The notes under the pieces were generated by a model. That model searched no databases, had not been told where the DNA came from, and saw nothing but the letters and a program-made list of their open reading frames with translations. A stretch of DNA of 64,000 nt from Thermofilaceae archaeon (lineage in GTDB: Archaea; Thermoproteota; Thermoprotei; Thermofilales; Thermofilaceae), in contig JANXEW010000001.1 of the NCBI GenBank assembly GCA_025057995.1, forward strand, positions 124,001-188,000. The letters are read 5' to 3'. Shown piece after piece: positions 31,838 through 41,560 of the stretch. The position numbers and the translations under genes are program-made. How positions within the stretch are numbered: position 1 is the first letter of the stretch; the number at the start of each line of letters is the position of its first letter.

Positions 31838-34750
31838 TTATTCTGTGGACACGAGGATTGCGGGTCTACCCGGTAGTGGAACCTTACTTCCAGACCGTGC
31901 TTCCTCCTCTCTCAGAACTTCGACATCGACCCCCGTTTGACGCCTGAAAAAGTCGACTGATGTAGTGAGAGCCCTGTACTCTATTTCACGCGGCAGAAGG
32001 AGCTGAAGTAACCCTGGGCTTCTAGCGTACGCTTCAATGACCTTACCGGCTTGCTTACGGTAGCTAGGATCAAGTCTGTTTGCGGCCACTCGTAAGGCTT
32101 CTTTCACAGGGACCCCTTTGCGAACTTCATCGGCGACGGCAGAGGCGAAACCATACTTCCAATCCGAAGCCACTATTATTTTAATCGTTTTCGGTCTGCC
32201 TTTAATAAGGTTCAATATCTCTGTAACGTCTTCTAAAACTTTCTTTACGATATCTTCAGCAAGCTCTGCTTCAAGCTTAATACGCTCTTTGTCTACTACT
32301 GGCCACTGTGAGAGGCTGATCATCTCCTGTTTACCTAGTTTCTCCCAGATTTCTTCACAGATGTGTGGGACAAAAGGCGCTAGGATGAGTGTCTGATATT
32401 CTATAAACTTTCCAAGAACCTCTTTATTAGGTTCACCGCATCTGCGTAAATACCACTTGAAACTGTTTTGAAGGTTGAAGAACCCTTTCACTAGAGCGTC
32501 TTTAAAGTCCCCCCGCTCCATACATTCCTCCACCTCCATTATAGTTCGATTCAGCACGCTTTCGAACCAGTCGTCAATCGGAAGCCATTCAAGCCTTCCC
32601 CGCCCATAGTTATTTACAGCGAACTCATACCATTCGACGAGCAAGTCGACAGCCTTATCGGCAAACTCTGGTTCAAAGTTTGCATCATCTAACCCTGAAT
32701 TCCCAGCGTAGGCTTCAGCAAGTCTCGTCGCGTCAGCCCCCCACCAGTCTAACGCCTCCCTAAGAAGGATGAAATTACCCTTGGATTTCGCCATCTTTTC
32801 CCCCGCGACTAGCACTAACCCGTTGATACCTATACCGCGTGGCCAAAACTGGGGCGGGAATATAGCGACGTGGTGGAAAATGAAAAAGACCAAGTGGTTC
32901 GGCATTAAATCCTTCCCGGAAATCCTCATGTCGACCGGATACCAGTACAAGAATTCTCTCCTCATCTGTTCGATAAGCTGAGCGCTTACCCCGATCTTTT
33001 CAGCGACGCTTCGTGCGTCACCCTCACCTAAGAGCACGTAATCGAAAAAACTATCGTCGAGTTTCTCCCAATCTATACCGTACTCGTTAGGATGTTGAAG
33101 GTACTTGGCCAGGACGTAGTATGCCATGTACACTGTTGAATCACTTAAGGATTCAAGAACCCAATAAGGGTCCCAGGGTAAAGGTGTCCCTAACTCGCCT
33201 TTGTGCGTACAAGCCCAGTCCTTGTACCAGTCAACCTGTCTATGGAAGTATTCCCTTAAGCTCTCGGGGAGAAACTCCATAGAATCTATGCATTCATGAG
33301 CTAACTGTTTCCATTCTCTATCGCTGTACCTCAGGAACCATTGATCTTCCACAATCTTAACATGCGTCCTGGCCCCACAGCGGCAGTAAACAGTTCTGGG
33401 AAGTGTATAGTGTCTAAGGGCGACGCCCACCTTGATAAGTTCATCGAGTACCCTTTCCTTTCCTTCAGCTACGGTAACGCCCGCCCACCTACCGAACGCT
33501 TCGCTGAGTACACCATGATAGAATTCTCTTGAGTATATCTCCCTTGTAGCTTCATCCAACTTATCCCTATCTAATTGATTTTCAACCTTAAGACGTTTAA
33601 CGACGGTTTCAGCGGGAATTTCTCCATACTCCTTAAGTTTTATTATCGGTATAGGCTTCAAGGACTCTACTACTGTTCTATCAAGCCCATACTTCTCAGC
33701 TAGTCCATGTTTCAGGTCTTCAAGAGCTGCGTAATCGTATGGTGCGTGAGCTGGCACAGACATTACGACGCCGGTGCCTTGTTCAGGCTCTACGAAGAGA
33801 GCAGGTAGAACTGGTACCCGCCAACCCGTAACGGGGTTAAAAACCAATTTACCTAAAAGCTCTCTTCCATGTATCTTCCCAACGATCTCAACCGAGTGGC
33901 CTTGGGATCTAAATTCAGAGACTCCATACTCGCCTATAACCCATTTTTCCCCATCAATGGAAGCTATTATGTACTCGTAATCCGGATTTACCCAGACGTT
34001 AACGGCGCCATAAACTGTCTCAGGTCTGTAAGTTAAGCAGGGGTAGATGAGACCGTCCTCACCTTTAAACTTGATTACAGCTACCTCTTCCGGACTTATG
34101 CCAGCGTACTCGTCCGGTCTATCGTGGTCGCCAACGACCTTTTCCTCCTTTGGACACCAAACCACTGGGTGTGTACCTTTAACAATAAACCCTTTCTTCC
34201 GTAACTTGTTATATTGCCATTGAATAAACTTGTTATAGGGAGGATTAAGGTAAGTGGTGAAGAACTCCCTCCTCCAGTCGATAGAGAGACCGAAGCGTTC
34301 AAAATCCTTCCTCCACTCCTTGTGAAAGAAGTAAACCCAATACTCTGGTGTTGCAAACTTAGGTATCTCGTTTTCAGGGATACCCATCGACTTGAGTATC
34401 CCTATCTGCCTTTGATCCCCCTCCTTTACCCTTAGTGCTGCAGCAACTATAGGGCTTCCCGTAGCGTGCCAAGCTTGCGGGAAGAGGACGTTGAACCCCT
34501 TCATTCTTTTGTATCGAGCCGTGATGTCGTTCCTGAGGATTGTGTAAGCGCTACCTAAATGCGGGTACGCATTGATGTAAGGGTAGGGGAAAGTTATAAA
34601 GAACTTTTTCTTGTTATCTATAGGTTCAGGTTCGAAGATTTTAGACTCCCTCCAGCGTCTTTGCCATTTTTCTTCAATACTCTTTAGAAACTTAACTCTT
34701 TCTTCATTAACTTTTGGCTTCACTCTTTCGAGAGCAATAGGCATCGCCAA
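31838..34750 (-). CDS. leuS: Leucyl-tRNA synthetase, archaeal type
   Basis: A 970-residue class Ia synthetase. The HIGH motif appears as PYPYINAYPHLGSAYT (about 54-69). The CP1 editing domain follows at about 190-430, with the TYRPETVYGAVN threonine-rich region. The KMSKS loop is GEKMAKSKGNF, and an anticodon-binding domain precedes a C-terminal extension. The length and motif spelling fit archaeal/eukaryotic LeuRS rather than the bacterial enzyme. It charges tRNA-Leu in the cytoplasm. The frame begins at TTG 34750 and ATG 34744 is two codons later. The Thg1-like gene lies just upstream on the same strand. Confidence 0.97.
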   Translation of the reverse strand: MAMPIALERVKPKVNEERVKFLKSIEEKWQRRWRESKIFEPEPIDNKKKFFITFPYPYINAYPHLGSAYTILRNDITARYKRMKGFNVLFPQAWHATGSPIVAAALRVKEGDQRQIGILKSMGIPENEIPKFATPEYWVYFFHKEWRKDFERFGLSIDWRREFFTTYLNPPYNKFIQWQYNKLRKKGFIVKGTHPVVWCPKEEKVVGDHDRPDEYAGISPEEVAVIKFKGEDGLIYPCLTYRPETVYGAVNVWVNPDYEYIIASIDGEKWVIGEYGVSEFRSQGHSVEIVGKIHGRELLGKLVFNPVTGWRVPVLPALFVEPEQGTGVVMSVPAHAPYDYAALEDLKHGLAEKYGLDRTVVESLKPIPIIKLKEYGEIPAETVVKRLKVENQLDRDKLDEATREIYSREFYHGVLSEAFGRWAGVTVAEGKERVLDELIKVGVALRHYTLPRTVYCRCGARTHVKIVEDQWFLRYSDREWKQLAHECIDSMEFLPESLREYFHRQVDWYKDWACTHKGELGTPLPWDPYWVLESLSDSTVYMAYYVLAKYLQHPNEYGIDWEKLDDSFFDYVLLGEGDARSVAEKIGVSAQLIEQMRREFLYWYPVDMRISGKDLMPNHLVFFIFHHVAIFPPQFWPRGIGINGLVLVAGEKMAKSKGNFILLREALDWWGADATRLAEAYAGNSGLDDANFEPEFADKAVDLLVEWYEFAVNNYGRGRLEWLPIDDWFESVLNRTIMEVEECMERGDFKDALVKGFFNLQNSFKWYLRRCGEPNKEVLGKFIEYQTLILAPFVPHICEEIWEKLGKQEMISLSQWPVVDKERIKLEAELAEDIVKKVLEDVTEILNLIKGRPKTIKIIVASDWKYGFASAVADEVRKGVPVKEALRVAANRLDPSYRKQAGKVIEAYARSPGLLQLLLPREIEYRALTTSVDFFRRQTGVDVEVLREEEARSGSKVPLPGRPAILVSTE

Positions 34751-34776
34751 CTACCCCTTGGTACGCGCCTTTAACT

Positions 34777-35487
34777 TTATTGTCCCCGCTTCTTTTTATC
34801 TAACTCAGGGGCCCTGTACATCTCGAGCGACTCTATTAGTTTACTCGGACCCTCACAGAATGAAATCCTCCTCCCCTTGTCTTTTACCTGCCAGAGGATG
34901 CTTGAACCACCCCACTCCCAGAGCGGGCGATCCTTAACGATTATACCAAGTTTCTCAAGTTCAGCTAATTGTTCTCTTAACTGCATTCCCTCCAGCCTTT
35001 TCACACCAGATTTTTCGAGCATTGAACCCACATAGTTGTTAAGTCCAATCCTAGCCCTGTAGGAAACATACAGCTTAGCTTCATCAACGCTTTCTAGAGG
35101 GATTATCCTAGCATCAAAAGTTAGCAGCTGGTTCAAAGTTAGAGAAACAAATGAGGAGAGAAGGGAAGCGGATATACTGACAAGTTTTTCAACTCTGCCA
35201 GCGTAGGGAAGGTTGGGACCCAGTATCAGAACGTTAACTTCATCGCTTGTAACGTAGGCGCCACTCGCTGACAACTGCTTAACGATCTCGGTGGCCCCCT
35301 GCAGCAAAGCATTATGTACGCTCAAGTCCCTAGGCTCCTGGAAACCCTTTAAATTACGCCCAAACCCTACGCCGTCTAATCTAAGTGCGAAAGGAAGCTT
35401 TACTCTAGTTTCTCCACCTCTTTCCCTTCCCCTAAAGAGCTTCTCGAGAGCTGGAACATTCAGTTCGAGTAGCTCCTCGATCAACAC
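34777..35487 (-). CDS. Thg1-like tRNA 5'-end polymerase (TLP)
   Basis: A 236-residue Thg1 superfamily protein. The metal-binding palm residues are visible as RLDGVGFGRNLKGF with D38 and TSDEVNVL with D82/E83. The N-terminal 30 residues and the C-terminal lobe (about 140-236) are divergent. Thg1 proteins add G to tRNA-His or, in archaeal TLPs, repair 5'-truncated tRNAs by templated 3'-to-5' addition. The gene precedes leuS by 26 bases, so both tRNA-related genes probably share a transcript. The start is GTG 35487. Confidence 0.82.
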   Translation of the reverse strand: MLIEELLELNVPALEKLFRGRERGGETRVKLPFALRLDGVGFGRNLKGFQEPRDLSVHNALLQGATEIVKQLSASGAYVTSDEVNVLILGPNLPYAGRVEKLVSISASLLSSFVSLTLNQLLTFDARIIPLESVDEAKLYVSYRARIGLNNYVGSMLEKSGVKRLEGMQLREQLAELEKLGIIVKDRPLWEWGGSSILWQVKDKGRRISFCEGPSKLIESLEMYRAPELDKKKRGQ

Positions 35488-35560
35488 TTTAACTCACTCG
35501 GTTTAGATCCATATAACCCTTGCCACAATCTTATTTTACCACATCTTCGATATAGTAGAC

Positions 35561-36571
35561 TTGATGGGGGGGCTTGGAGTAGCTGTCATAGGTTGCGGCT
35601 TCATAAGCGGGGTACACCTTCGTGCATGGAAGAAAATCCCAGACGTCAAACTTCTAGCGGTTGTCGACGTCATTGAAGGAAAGGCAAAGAAAGCGGCTCA
35701 AGACTTCGATGTGCCACACCGTTTCACCGACTACCATAAGGTTCTGGACATGAAGGACGTGGAAATAGTCGACATCTGCACTCCGACGTATACCCACGCG
35801 GAGATAGCTATCGCCGCAGCGAAGAACGGTAAACACGTTTTAGTTGAGAAACCGATAGCCTTGAAATTGAGAGAGGCCGACGAAATGATAGAGGCTGCTA
35901 GGAAAGCCGGCGTAAAGTTCATGGTTGCGCACTGTCTCAGGTGGTGGCCAGAATACGTGGAAGCGAAGCAGTTAGTTGAAAACGGCGCGATAGGAGAGCC
36001 GAGGATAGCTCGAGCATACAGGCATTCATCTTTCCCTGAATGGACCTTCTGGCATAAAGATCGAAGGCTAAGCGGGGGCGTCTTCGTCGACATGAGTATA
36101 CACGACGTGGATTACCTAAGGTGGGTTTTAGGCGAGGTAGAAGAAGTCTACGCGAGAGGGGGAGTTCTCAAGACTCCTGACTCAACGTCGCATGATTACA
36201 CTCACGCTATTCTAAAGTTTAGGGATGGTGCCATAGCGTACGTTGAAGGCTCCTGGATTCAACCTGTTGGATTCCCCTTCTCTACGTACTTAGAGATAGT
36301 CGGTACTAAAGGTATGCTAACCGTGGATAGCCAGTCTCCAGCTTCATTAAGGATTTATAAGCCTAACATGCCACCAGCTATCTACACGCACTTCGAAGAA
36401 GACGCTTACGATAAGGAGATAAGACACTTTTATGAATGCGTTTCCGAAGATAGGGAACCTGCTGTGACAGGCGAGGAAGCTCGTAAAACACTAGAAGTGG
36501 TTCTCGCTGCAGTCAAGTCGGTGGATTCGGGTCGACCCGTAAGGCTTCCTCTCGAGGGTGAGGTAATATGA
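35561..36571 (+). CDS. Gfo/Idh/MocA family oxidoreductase
   Basis: A 336-residue enzyme. The Rossmann motif GCGFISG lies near the N-terminus, EKPIAL carries the catalytic Lys, and the active-site motif GGVFVDMSIHDVD contains the expected catalytic His. Closest patterns are myo-inositol/scyllo-inositol and glucose-type dehydrogenases. TTG 35561 directly precedes ATG 35564. A TATA-like CTTATTTTACC about 26-29 bases upstream suggests a leaderless mRNA, making the ATG the better start. Its stop overlaps the start of a second Gfo/Idh gene (ATGA), so the two proteins are made together and may act on successive substrates or form a complex. Confidence 0.9.
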   Translation: MMGGLGVAVIGCGFISGVHLRAWKKIPDVKLLAVVDVIEGKAKKAAQDFDVPHRFTDYHKVLDMKDVEIVDICTPTYTHAEIAIAAAKNGKHVLVEKPIALKLREADEMIEAARKAGVKFMVAHCLRWWPEYVEAKQLVENGAIGEPRIARAYRHSSFPEWTFWHKDRRLSGGVFVDMSIHDVDYLRWVLGEVEEVYARGGVLKTPDSTSHDYTHAILKFRDGAIAYVEGSWIQPVGFPFSTYLEIVGTKGMLTVDSQSPASLRIYKPNMPPAIYTHFEEDAYDKEIRHFYECVSEDREPAVTGEEARKTLEVVLAAVKSVDSGRPVRLPLEGEVI

Positions 36572-37566
36572 AGAAAATCAGGTTTGCAATCCTATCTTTT
36601 GCTCACGTACACGCTTGGAGTTACGCGAGGGTTCTCCGGCAGCTAACTGAAGCTGAGCTTGTCGCAATATACGATGATGATCTAGAACGTTTGAAAAGAG
36701 CTGCTGAGTTATATGGCGTTAAAGACACATACGCTGACTACCGTCAACTTCTCAAGAGGAACGACGTCGACGCCGTGATTATAGCCTCTGAAAACGCTAA
36801 GCATGCAGAGCTCACGATAGCTTCAGCTGAAGCTGGTAAGCATATAATCGTTGAGAAACCTTTAGCGACAACCCTTGAGGACGCAGAACGCATGTTAAAA
36901 GCCGTCGAGAAAGCAGGTGTTAAGCTACAACAAGCTTTCGTGATGAGATACCATGATGCGACGGTTGCGGTCAAGAGGATGCTTGACGATGGGGCAGCTG
37001 GAAAGATTTTAGCTATAACTACCACGAACCACGGGAAGTTTCCAGGACTCTGGTTCGATGATCCTAAGTTAGCAGGCGGAGGAGCAGTCATGGATCATAC
37101 GGTTCACACCACAGACTTGATGCGATGGTACACGGGAGATGAGGTGGAGGAGGTCTACGCATCAATTGGGAGAAACATTAGAAGCGTGTTGAGATCAGAG
37201 GATTGCGCCCTGATATCTCTAAAATTCAGAAGTGGGGTAATAGGTAGTGTTGACTGCAGCTGGTCTAGGCACGATAGCTGGCCGATATGGGGTGATGTTT
37301 ACCTGGCAGTCTTCGGGACGGAGGGCTACATAGTCGTAGATGCTTTTAGGTCGTGTATAAATCTAGTTTCAAATGGACGGCCGTTGACTTGGCACTATTT
37401 CGGACCAGACGCTGACACTAATATGATCAAGGACTTTGTTCGAGCCGTGTTAGAGGATGGACAGCCGAGAGCTACAGGGCTAGACGGTTACAAAGCCCTG
37501 GAAGTTGCTATAGCGGCCTACGAGTCCGATAGAAAGAATGTTCCTGTCAAACTACCTTTACGTTAA
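36568..37566 (+). CDS. Gfo/Idh/MocA family oxidoreductase
   Basis: A 332-residue paralogue of the preceding gene. The N-terminal nucleotide-binding region reads LSFAHVHAWSYAR, lacking the second and third glycines of the usual GxGxxG. This is seen in family branches with altered cofactor binding. EKPLATT retains the catalytic Lys and GGGAVMDHTVHTTD the His. It is translationally coupled to the upstream gene by a four-base overlap. It converges on the Eis-like acetyltransferase gene with a 16-base gap. Substrate unknown, probably a sugar or sugar alcohol. Confidence 0.88.
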   Translation: MKKIRFAILSFAHVHAWSYARVLRQLTEAELVAIYDDDLERLKRAAELYGVKDTYADYRQLLKRNDVDAVIIASENAKHAELTIASAEAGKHIIVEKPLATTLEDAERMLKAVEKAGVKLQQAFVMRYHDATVAVKRMLDDGAAGKILAITTTNHGKFPGLWFDDPKLAGGGAVMDHTVHTTDLMRWYTGDEVEEVYASIGRNIRSVLRSEDCALISLKFRSGVIGSVDCSWSRHDSWPIWGDVYLAVFGTEGYIVVDAFRSCINLVSNGRPLTWHYFGPDADTNMIKDFVRAVLEDGQPRATGLDGYKALEVAIAAYESDRKNVPVKLPLR

Positions 37567-37582
37567 CCTTTAATTTTTCTTT

Positions 37583-38842
37583 TTACCAATGGTCAATCGG
37601 CCATATAAACATTGTCTTAGGCTTGAATAAAGCTTCAAAGATTTCTAGAACCTTTTCTAATGGAATCTCACTACTTATAGTAGATTTCATTAAGAGTTCT
37701 AGGGGGGTAGAGTAGCCGAACAGAAGCCTATTAAAAGCTTCAGGATCTAGATCCACTCTAACTTGAACTTTTTCCCCGTGCAGCGCGGCCTCGCCTCCGC
37801 CGACTGTCACGCTCGCTTTATCCCCTCTGTAGTTAAACTCTATTGAAACTGTTTCAGTCACGCTCTTTGCAGCCTCTGGTAGAACCCCGTAGAGTAGCCT
37901 GTCTAGACTTAAGACATCGCTCATGAAGACTCCCCCACCCGTTCTTGGCTGAAAGACTCTCAGGTACTTCTTAAACGGAGGCTCCGCTGGTAGATTGGCG
38001 ACGAGAGTTCTCGCCCCTAAGCCTTCAGCTCTTTCAACTACGCTGGTGAGAAGAGCTTGAAGAACATCCGGTCTATCCCTCCTAGCCAGCATCTCCACGA
38101 CACTCATGCTTTCACGATCCCAGGGTGGAATCATAGCAGCGGCATAACCCAGTACTTCTCCCCCCTCCTCTGCTACGATAAAGTTACCCTGCTTCCTTTC
38201 AACGTAAAATACGGTATGGTAGGCGGTACGCTTAAACATCTTCTCAATCCAGTCTCTCTGCGGTCTAGTCGGCCAGCCAGTATAGAACTCCCCTTCCTTC
38301 TCATACAACTTGGAAACACTTCTAAAGTCTCTTTCTTCAGCTTCCCTCAACTCAATCCACGGCAGGCGGCGTCGTAGACGTTTAACATCATCTAAGGGAG
38401 CTACCCAGTTTCTATCTACGCAAACATCCATGTACCCTATCTTCCTGTAGATCTTTTGTGGACCACTGGCAAATCCTGTGAAGAGGGCGGTTAGAGGGAA
38501 CCCCTTAGCTCTATAGTCTTCCAAAGCTTTTTTCAAGAGACGGGTAGCGTAGCCTTTACCCCGGTGAGCAGGATGCGTAGCCACGTTGGCTATACCCGCC
38601 GTAGGAAGGAGACCTGCTGCCGTGCGCAAGTTCTTTTCCACTACTTGAATGTGAGAGAGTATGGTACCATCGAGTTCAAGCACATAAGCGCCATCTAACC
38701 TAAACCCCTCGTTAATCTGCGTATACTCAAGCCATTTCTCAGCGTTAAGGCCATAGTTGTTAAAAGTGTCAAAACACTCCCTCAAAAGTGACGCGATAGC
38801 CTCCTCGTCGCCTCTTTTGAAAACCCTAACTTTTTCACTCAC
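37583..38842 (-). CDS. Eis-like GNAT N-acetyltransferase
   Basis: A 419-residue protein with the three-part Eis architecture. The N-terminal GNAT domain has acetyl-CoA signature ATHPAHRGKGYATRLL (about 88-103). A second degenerate GNAT-like domain spans about 160-300, and a C-terminal SCP2-like domain follows (about 310-410, AALHGEKVQVRVDLDPEAF). Mycobacterial Eis acetylates aminoglycosides and lysine residues; archaeal substrates are unknown. The frame begins at GTG 38842. A C-terminal sterol-carrier-like fold also occurs as a free protein at 45556-45903. Confidence 0.82.
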   Translation of the reverse strand: MSEKVRVFKRGDEEAIASLLRECFDTFNNYGLNAEKWLEYTQINEGFRLDGAYVLELDGTILSHIQVVEKNLRTAAGLLPTAGIANVATHPAHRGKGYATRLLKKALEDYRAKGFPLTALFTGFASGPQKIYRKIGYMDVCVDRNWVAPLDDVKRLRRRLPWIELREAEERDFRSVSKLYEKEGEFYTGWPTRPQRDWIEKMFKRTAYHTVFYVERKQGNFIVAEEGGEVLGYAAAMIPPWDRESMSVVEMLARRDRPDVLQALLTSVVERAEGLGARTLVANLPAEPPFKKYLRVFQPRTGGGVFMSDVLSLDRLLYGVLPEAAKSVTETVSIEFNYRGDKASVTVGGGEAALHGEKVQVRVDLDPEAFNRLLFGYSTPLELLMKSTISSEIPLEKVLEIFEALFKPKTMFIWPIDHW

Positions 38843-39009
38843 GGTAACCTTATAACCAGTTTGATACTAAACTTTTGTGTCCTTAATTTATAGTCATCGC
38901 CTTTCCAGAAACTTCAAAGTTGGACCAGATGAAGGCAACGTCACGTACACGAAACCCTTCAATTGTAGAGGGGAAGATTAAAAATGTTATATGAGAGAGA
39001 ACTAAGGCA

Positions 39010-39066
39010 ATGAAGAGATGCGCCTTGCTGATACTGATGATGATCGGAAGTACCTCAGAGCCTTAG
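39010..39066 (+). pseudogene. Very short signal-peptide-like frame, possible gene remnant
   Basis: An ATG at 39010 opens an 18-residue frame, MKRCALLILMMIGSTSEP, ended by TAG. It reads like the beginning of a secretory signal. A TATA-like GTTATATG lies about 20 bases before. No continuation with coding character is visible after the stop. It may be the truncated start of a lost secreted protein, or chance. Confidence 0.15.
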
Positions 39067-39085
39067 ATAAAAAATAAAAAAGAGA

Positions 39086-39937
39086 TTATTGTTTTGTTAA
39101 GAATTTTCTTAAAGATTCGAGGTTATCTATAGCGGCTCTAATTCCATCATCAGGGTACTTCGGCCTCTCCAGATCCGGGTAAAATTCCGGGGGGCATTCA
39201 ACGTTTAGGAAGCCGTCGTAACCAGCTTTCCTTAAAAGGTTAAGAACCTTAGGCCAATCAATGCTGCCTCTACCTACGTGGCGGAAACCCGTTATGTTCC
39301 CCACGTTCACGTCGAAGTCCTTCACGTGAACCATAGCTATCCTCCCCTTCAACAGGCTTATCCAATGTTCGTGGTAACCTAGTGCTACGAGGTTCCCTAC
39401 ATCCAAGTACGCTTGTACAAAGTCTAGGTTTATTTCATCTAGGAACCTTCTGAACTCGAACGGACTGTATAAGAATCTGTTCCAAACGTTTTCAACACCT
39501 ATTATTACGCCTAGATCTTCAGCTGTCTTAGCTGCTTCTCTCAGCGAGAGCTTAGCGTAATCGTAAGTTACTTCGTAGGGTACTTCCGGTCTAGCGACTG
39601 CTGGTACTACGAGTAAAACTTTCGCGTCAAGGTCTCTAGCAAGTTCGAGGCCCAGTTTTAGGTACTCCATCCCAGCCTTACGCTCTTCTTCAAATGGGGA
39701 ACCTAGGTTATACTTCCAGAAGACTCCCGTAGCCACACTTGGGACTTCCAACCCTACCCCCTTCATCCTCCTCCTTTCCTCTGGACTTATTGAACGGGGA
39801 TTTAGAAGCGCATCATCGTAAACTACCTCTGCTCCATCGTAACCTATCTCTTTCGCTTTTTCCATAGCCCAAACGAGGTCGGGGCGCTCTCTGTAACCGA
39901 AGCCTATTAAAGTCCACAGGTTGAGGCCTGCCTTCAC
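39086..39937 (-). CDS. Sugar phosphate isomerase/epimerase-like TIM-barrel protein
   Basis: A 283-residue member of the xylose-isomerase-like / AP endonuclease 2 superfamily. Metal-binding and strand motifs include DGAEVVYDDA, VIIGVENVWNRF with a Glu ligand, QAYLDVGNLVALGYHEHW with Asp and His, MVHVKDFDV, and a final Glu in FLNVECPPEF. Relatives include hydroxypyruvate isomerase, tagatose epimerase and inosose dehydratase. The many Gfo/Idh proteins nearby fit an inositol or rare-sugar pathway, which is an inference. The start is a GTG. Confidence 0.85.
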   Translation of the reverse strand: MKAGLNLWTLIGFGYRERPDLVWAMEKAKEIGYDGAEVVYDDALLNPRSISPEERRRMKGVGLEVPSVATGVFWKYNLGSPFEEERKAGMEYLKLGLELARDLDAKVLLVVPAVARPEVPYEVTYDYAKLSLREAAKTAEDLGVIIGVENVWNRFLYSPFEFRRFLDEINLDFVQAYLDVGNLVALGYHEHWISLLKGRIAMVHVKDFDVNVGNITGFRHVGRGSIDWPKVLNLLRKAGYDGFLNVECPPEFYPDLERPKYPDDGIRAAIDNLESLRKFLTKQ

Positions 39938-39959
39938 GTAATTTCCGTAATCAAAGGGG

Positions 39960-40736
39960 TTAAAATGGGATGCGTTTAAGACTATAAACTAATACTGAAA
40001 TAGAGGAAACTATGGTCATCAAACAAGCTAAAGCGTAGAACCATTGAGAAAAGGAGACCACGACAACATTATCTACCATCCTCATCTTAGCAATCTCGAC
40101 ACCTAGAACGTTGATAGAACCTTTCATAGTTGCGAGAGGAGTAAGGAGCATCATCAATATATAGAGAGCTAGAAGCGCATAACCGGCTGCCGCTAGCGAG
40201 TTGAGAACGATGAGGGTTTTAGGGGAGGGGGTGCCTCCTTCTATCCCTATATAGTACCCTCCGTCTTTGATGGAAACATGCTTGCCAGCGGAGACCGCGT
40301 AGAGGATCAACGCCAAGTCACCGGAGCATCCGACGGCGTTTAATACAGCAAACCACGTGAAGTAGCCTCGGAGAGGCGTGTTGAAGGTTGCTGCGAGAAC
40401 GATGGCGAGGAGGGATAACAGGAGGGGAGCTGCTGCAACTAGCACCCAGCGGTTTCGAGGTAAAGTTTCCTCTAAGCAGACGTAGAAGCCTAGGACTATT
40501 CGTTTACCTGCTTTCCATACTCCCATAGAGAGTTTCTTTCCTCCGACGATTTTAGCGACGAGGGCGTGCATGGCCTCGTGTGGCACGACTATAGATGCTA
40601 CAGCGAGGATCACATCAAAGGGGTGAGAATGCAACTGCCCTAGGAGAAGCGACGCTAGAAGGAGCCAAGCTGTCATCAGCAGGAACGCTAAACCTGTGAC
40701 TTTACCCATTATCTTCGTCACTTCAACTACGTACAT
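39960..40736 (-). CDS. Membrane zincin-like protein (DUF3267-type)
   Basis: A 258-residue polytopic membrane protein with about six spans. HEAMH at 53-57 is an HExxH zinc motif just after the second hydrophobic segment, in the setting of DUF3267 putative membrane metallopeptidases. Two acidic or Asn residues that could complete the site are not certain. A Gly-Asp pair (GCSGDLALILYAV) in a later span could be the third ligand. It may be an intramembrane protease or a chaperone-like zinc protein. It lies 22 bases upstream of the isomerase gene on the same strand and 41 bases downstream of the nucleoside phosphorylase. Confidence 0.65.
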   Translation of the reverse strand: MYVVEVTKIMGKVTGLAFLLMTAWLLLASLLLGQLHSHPFDVILAVASIVVPHEAMHALVAKIVGGKKLSMGVWKAGKRIVLGFYVCLEETLPRNRWVLVAAAPLLLSLLAIVLAATFNTPLRGYFTWFAVLNAVGCSGDLALILYAVSAGKHVSIKDGGYYIGIEGGTPSPKTLIVLNSLAAAGYALLALYILMMLLTPLATMKGSINVLGVEIAKMRMVDNVVVVSFSQWFYALACLMTIVSSISVLVYSLKRIPF

Positions 40737-40777
40737 GTTTGAAACACTCGATGAAGTCTAAATCGATAAGGAAACTT

Positions 40778-41527
40778 TTAAAGGGTTATCCGGGTTAACG
40801 CGTTTAAAGCTCCAAGAGCCGTTTTCAACTCCAACTTTCTTCGCTCTTCGCTACCAGCTTCCATAAACTCACCGGTTGCAAGGTTATCGATTACTAACAG
40901 CGCTGCGCCAGTTTTTAAGCCCTTAAGTCTAGCTACCGTAAAGATCGTTGCGCACTCCATCTCTACGGCTGTAGCGGCTAACTTGCTCCAAGGTTCCAAA
41001 TTAGCTTCCTCTGCATGGAACGCGTCACTGGATGCGACAATACCTCGATGAACTAGAACCCCTTCATCCCGTAACCCTCTCTCCAACTCCAGTATAACCT
41101 CAGGGTCAGCGACAGCAGGGTAGCAGACACCGGGTGCGTACATTCCGACGGTACCCCCAGGAGGGTATAGTGCGCCTAACGCAACCACTACGCTTCCTAC
41201 GCTCACGTCTTTTACAAGCCCTCCACAGGTACCGAGCCTTACTATAAGTTTAGCACCGAGCATCCGCAACTCTTCAACGGCGATAGCGGCTGAGGGCCCT
41301 CCGATGCCGTGTGTCGCTACTGTAACGCGTTCACCGTTGAAGAACCCGGTATAGGTGTTGTAGCCTCTATATAGGTTAACCGGCTTAGCGTCAGCTAACA
41401 GTTTTGTAGCTATCATCTCAGCTCGACCGGGGTCGCCTACAGCTAAAACTCTCTCAGCAACGTCCCCCTTTCCAGCTAGAATGTGGTAAGGTCTCGTAGC
41501 TAGCACATGCTTTGAGGATTTATGCAC
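40778..41527 (-). CDS. Purine/uridine nucleoside phosphorylase (PNP family 1)
   Basis: A 249-residue hexameric-type nucleoside phosphorylase. GDPGRAEMIA holds the phosphate-binding residues, RLGTCGGL follows, VEMECATIFTVARL binds ribose, and LLVIDNLATGEF carries the catalytic Asp. It cleaves a nucleoside to base and ribose-1-phosphate in salvage; whether it prefers uridine, purines or methylthioadenosine cannot be told. GTG 41527 is supported by a TATA box 27 bases upstream on the minus strand. Confidence 0.9.
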   Translation of the reverse strand: MHKSSKHVLATRPYHILAGKGDVAERVLAVGDPGRAEMIATKLLADAKPVNLYRGYNTYTGFFNGERVTVATHGIGGPSAAIAVEELRMLGAKLIVRLGTCGGLVKDVSVGSVVVALGALYPPGGTVGMYAPGVCYPAVADPEVILELERGLRDEGVLVHRGIVASSDAFHAEEANLEPWSKLAATAVEMECATIFTVARLKGLKTGAALLVIDNLATGEFMEAGSEERRKLELKTALGALNALTRITL

Positions 41528-41548
41528 GTTCTCAACCAGCGTCCAAGT

Positions 41549-41560
41549 TTAAATATATTA
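41549..41560 (-). promoter_or_regulatory. TATA box for the nucleoside phosphorylase
   Basis: The minus strand reads TAATATATTTAA, centred about 27 bases before GTG 41527. This fits a leaderless mRNA and supports the GTG start. Confidence 0.55.
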
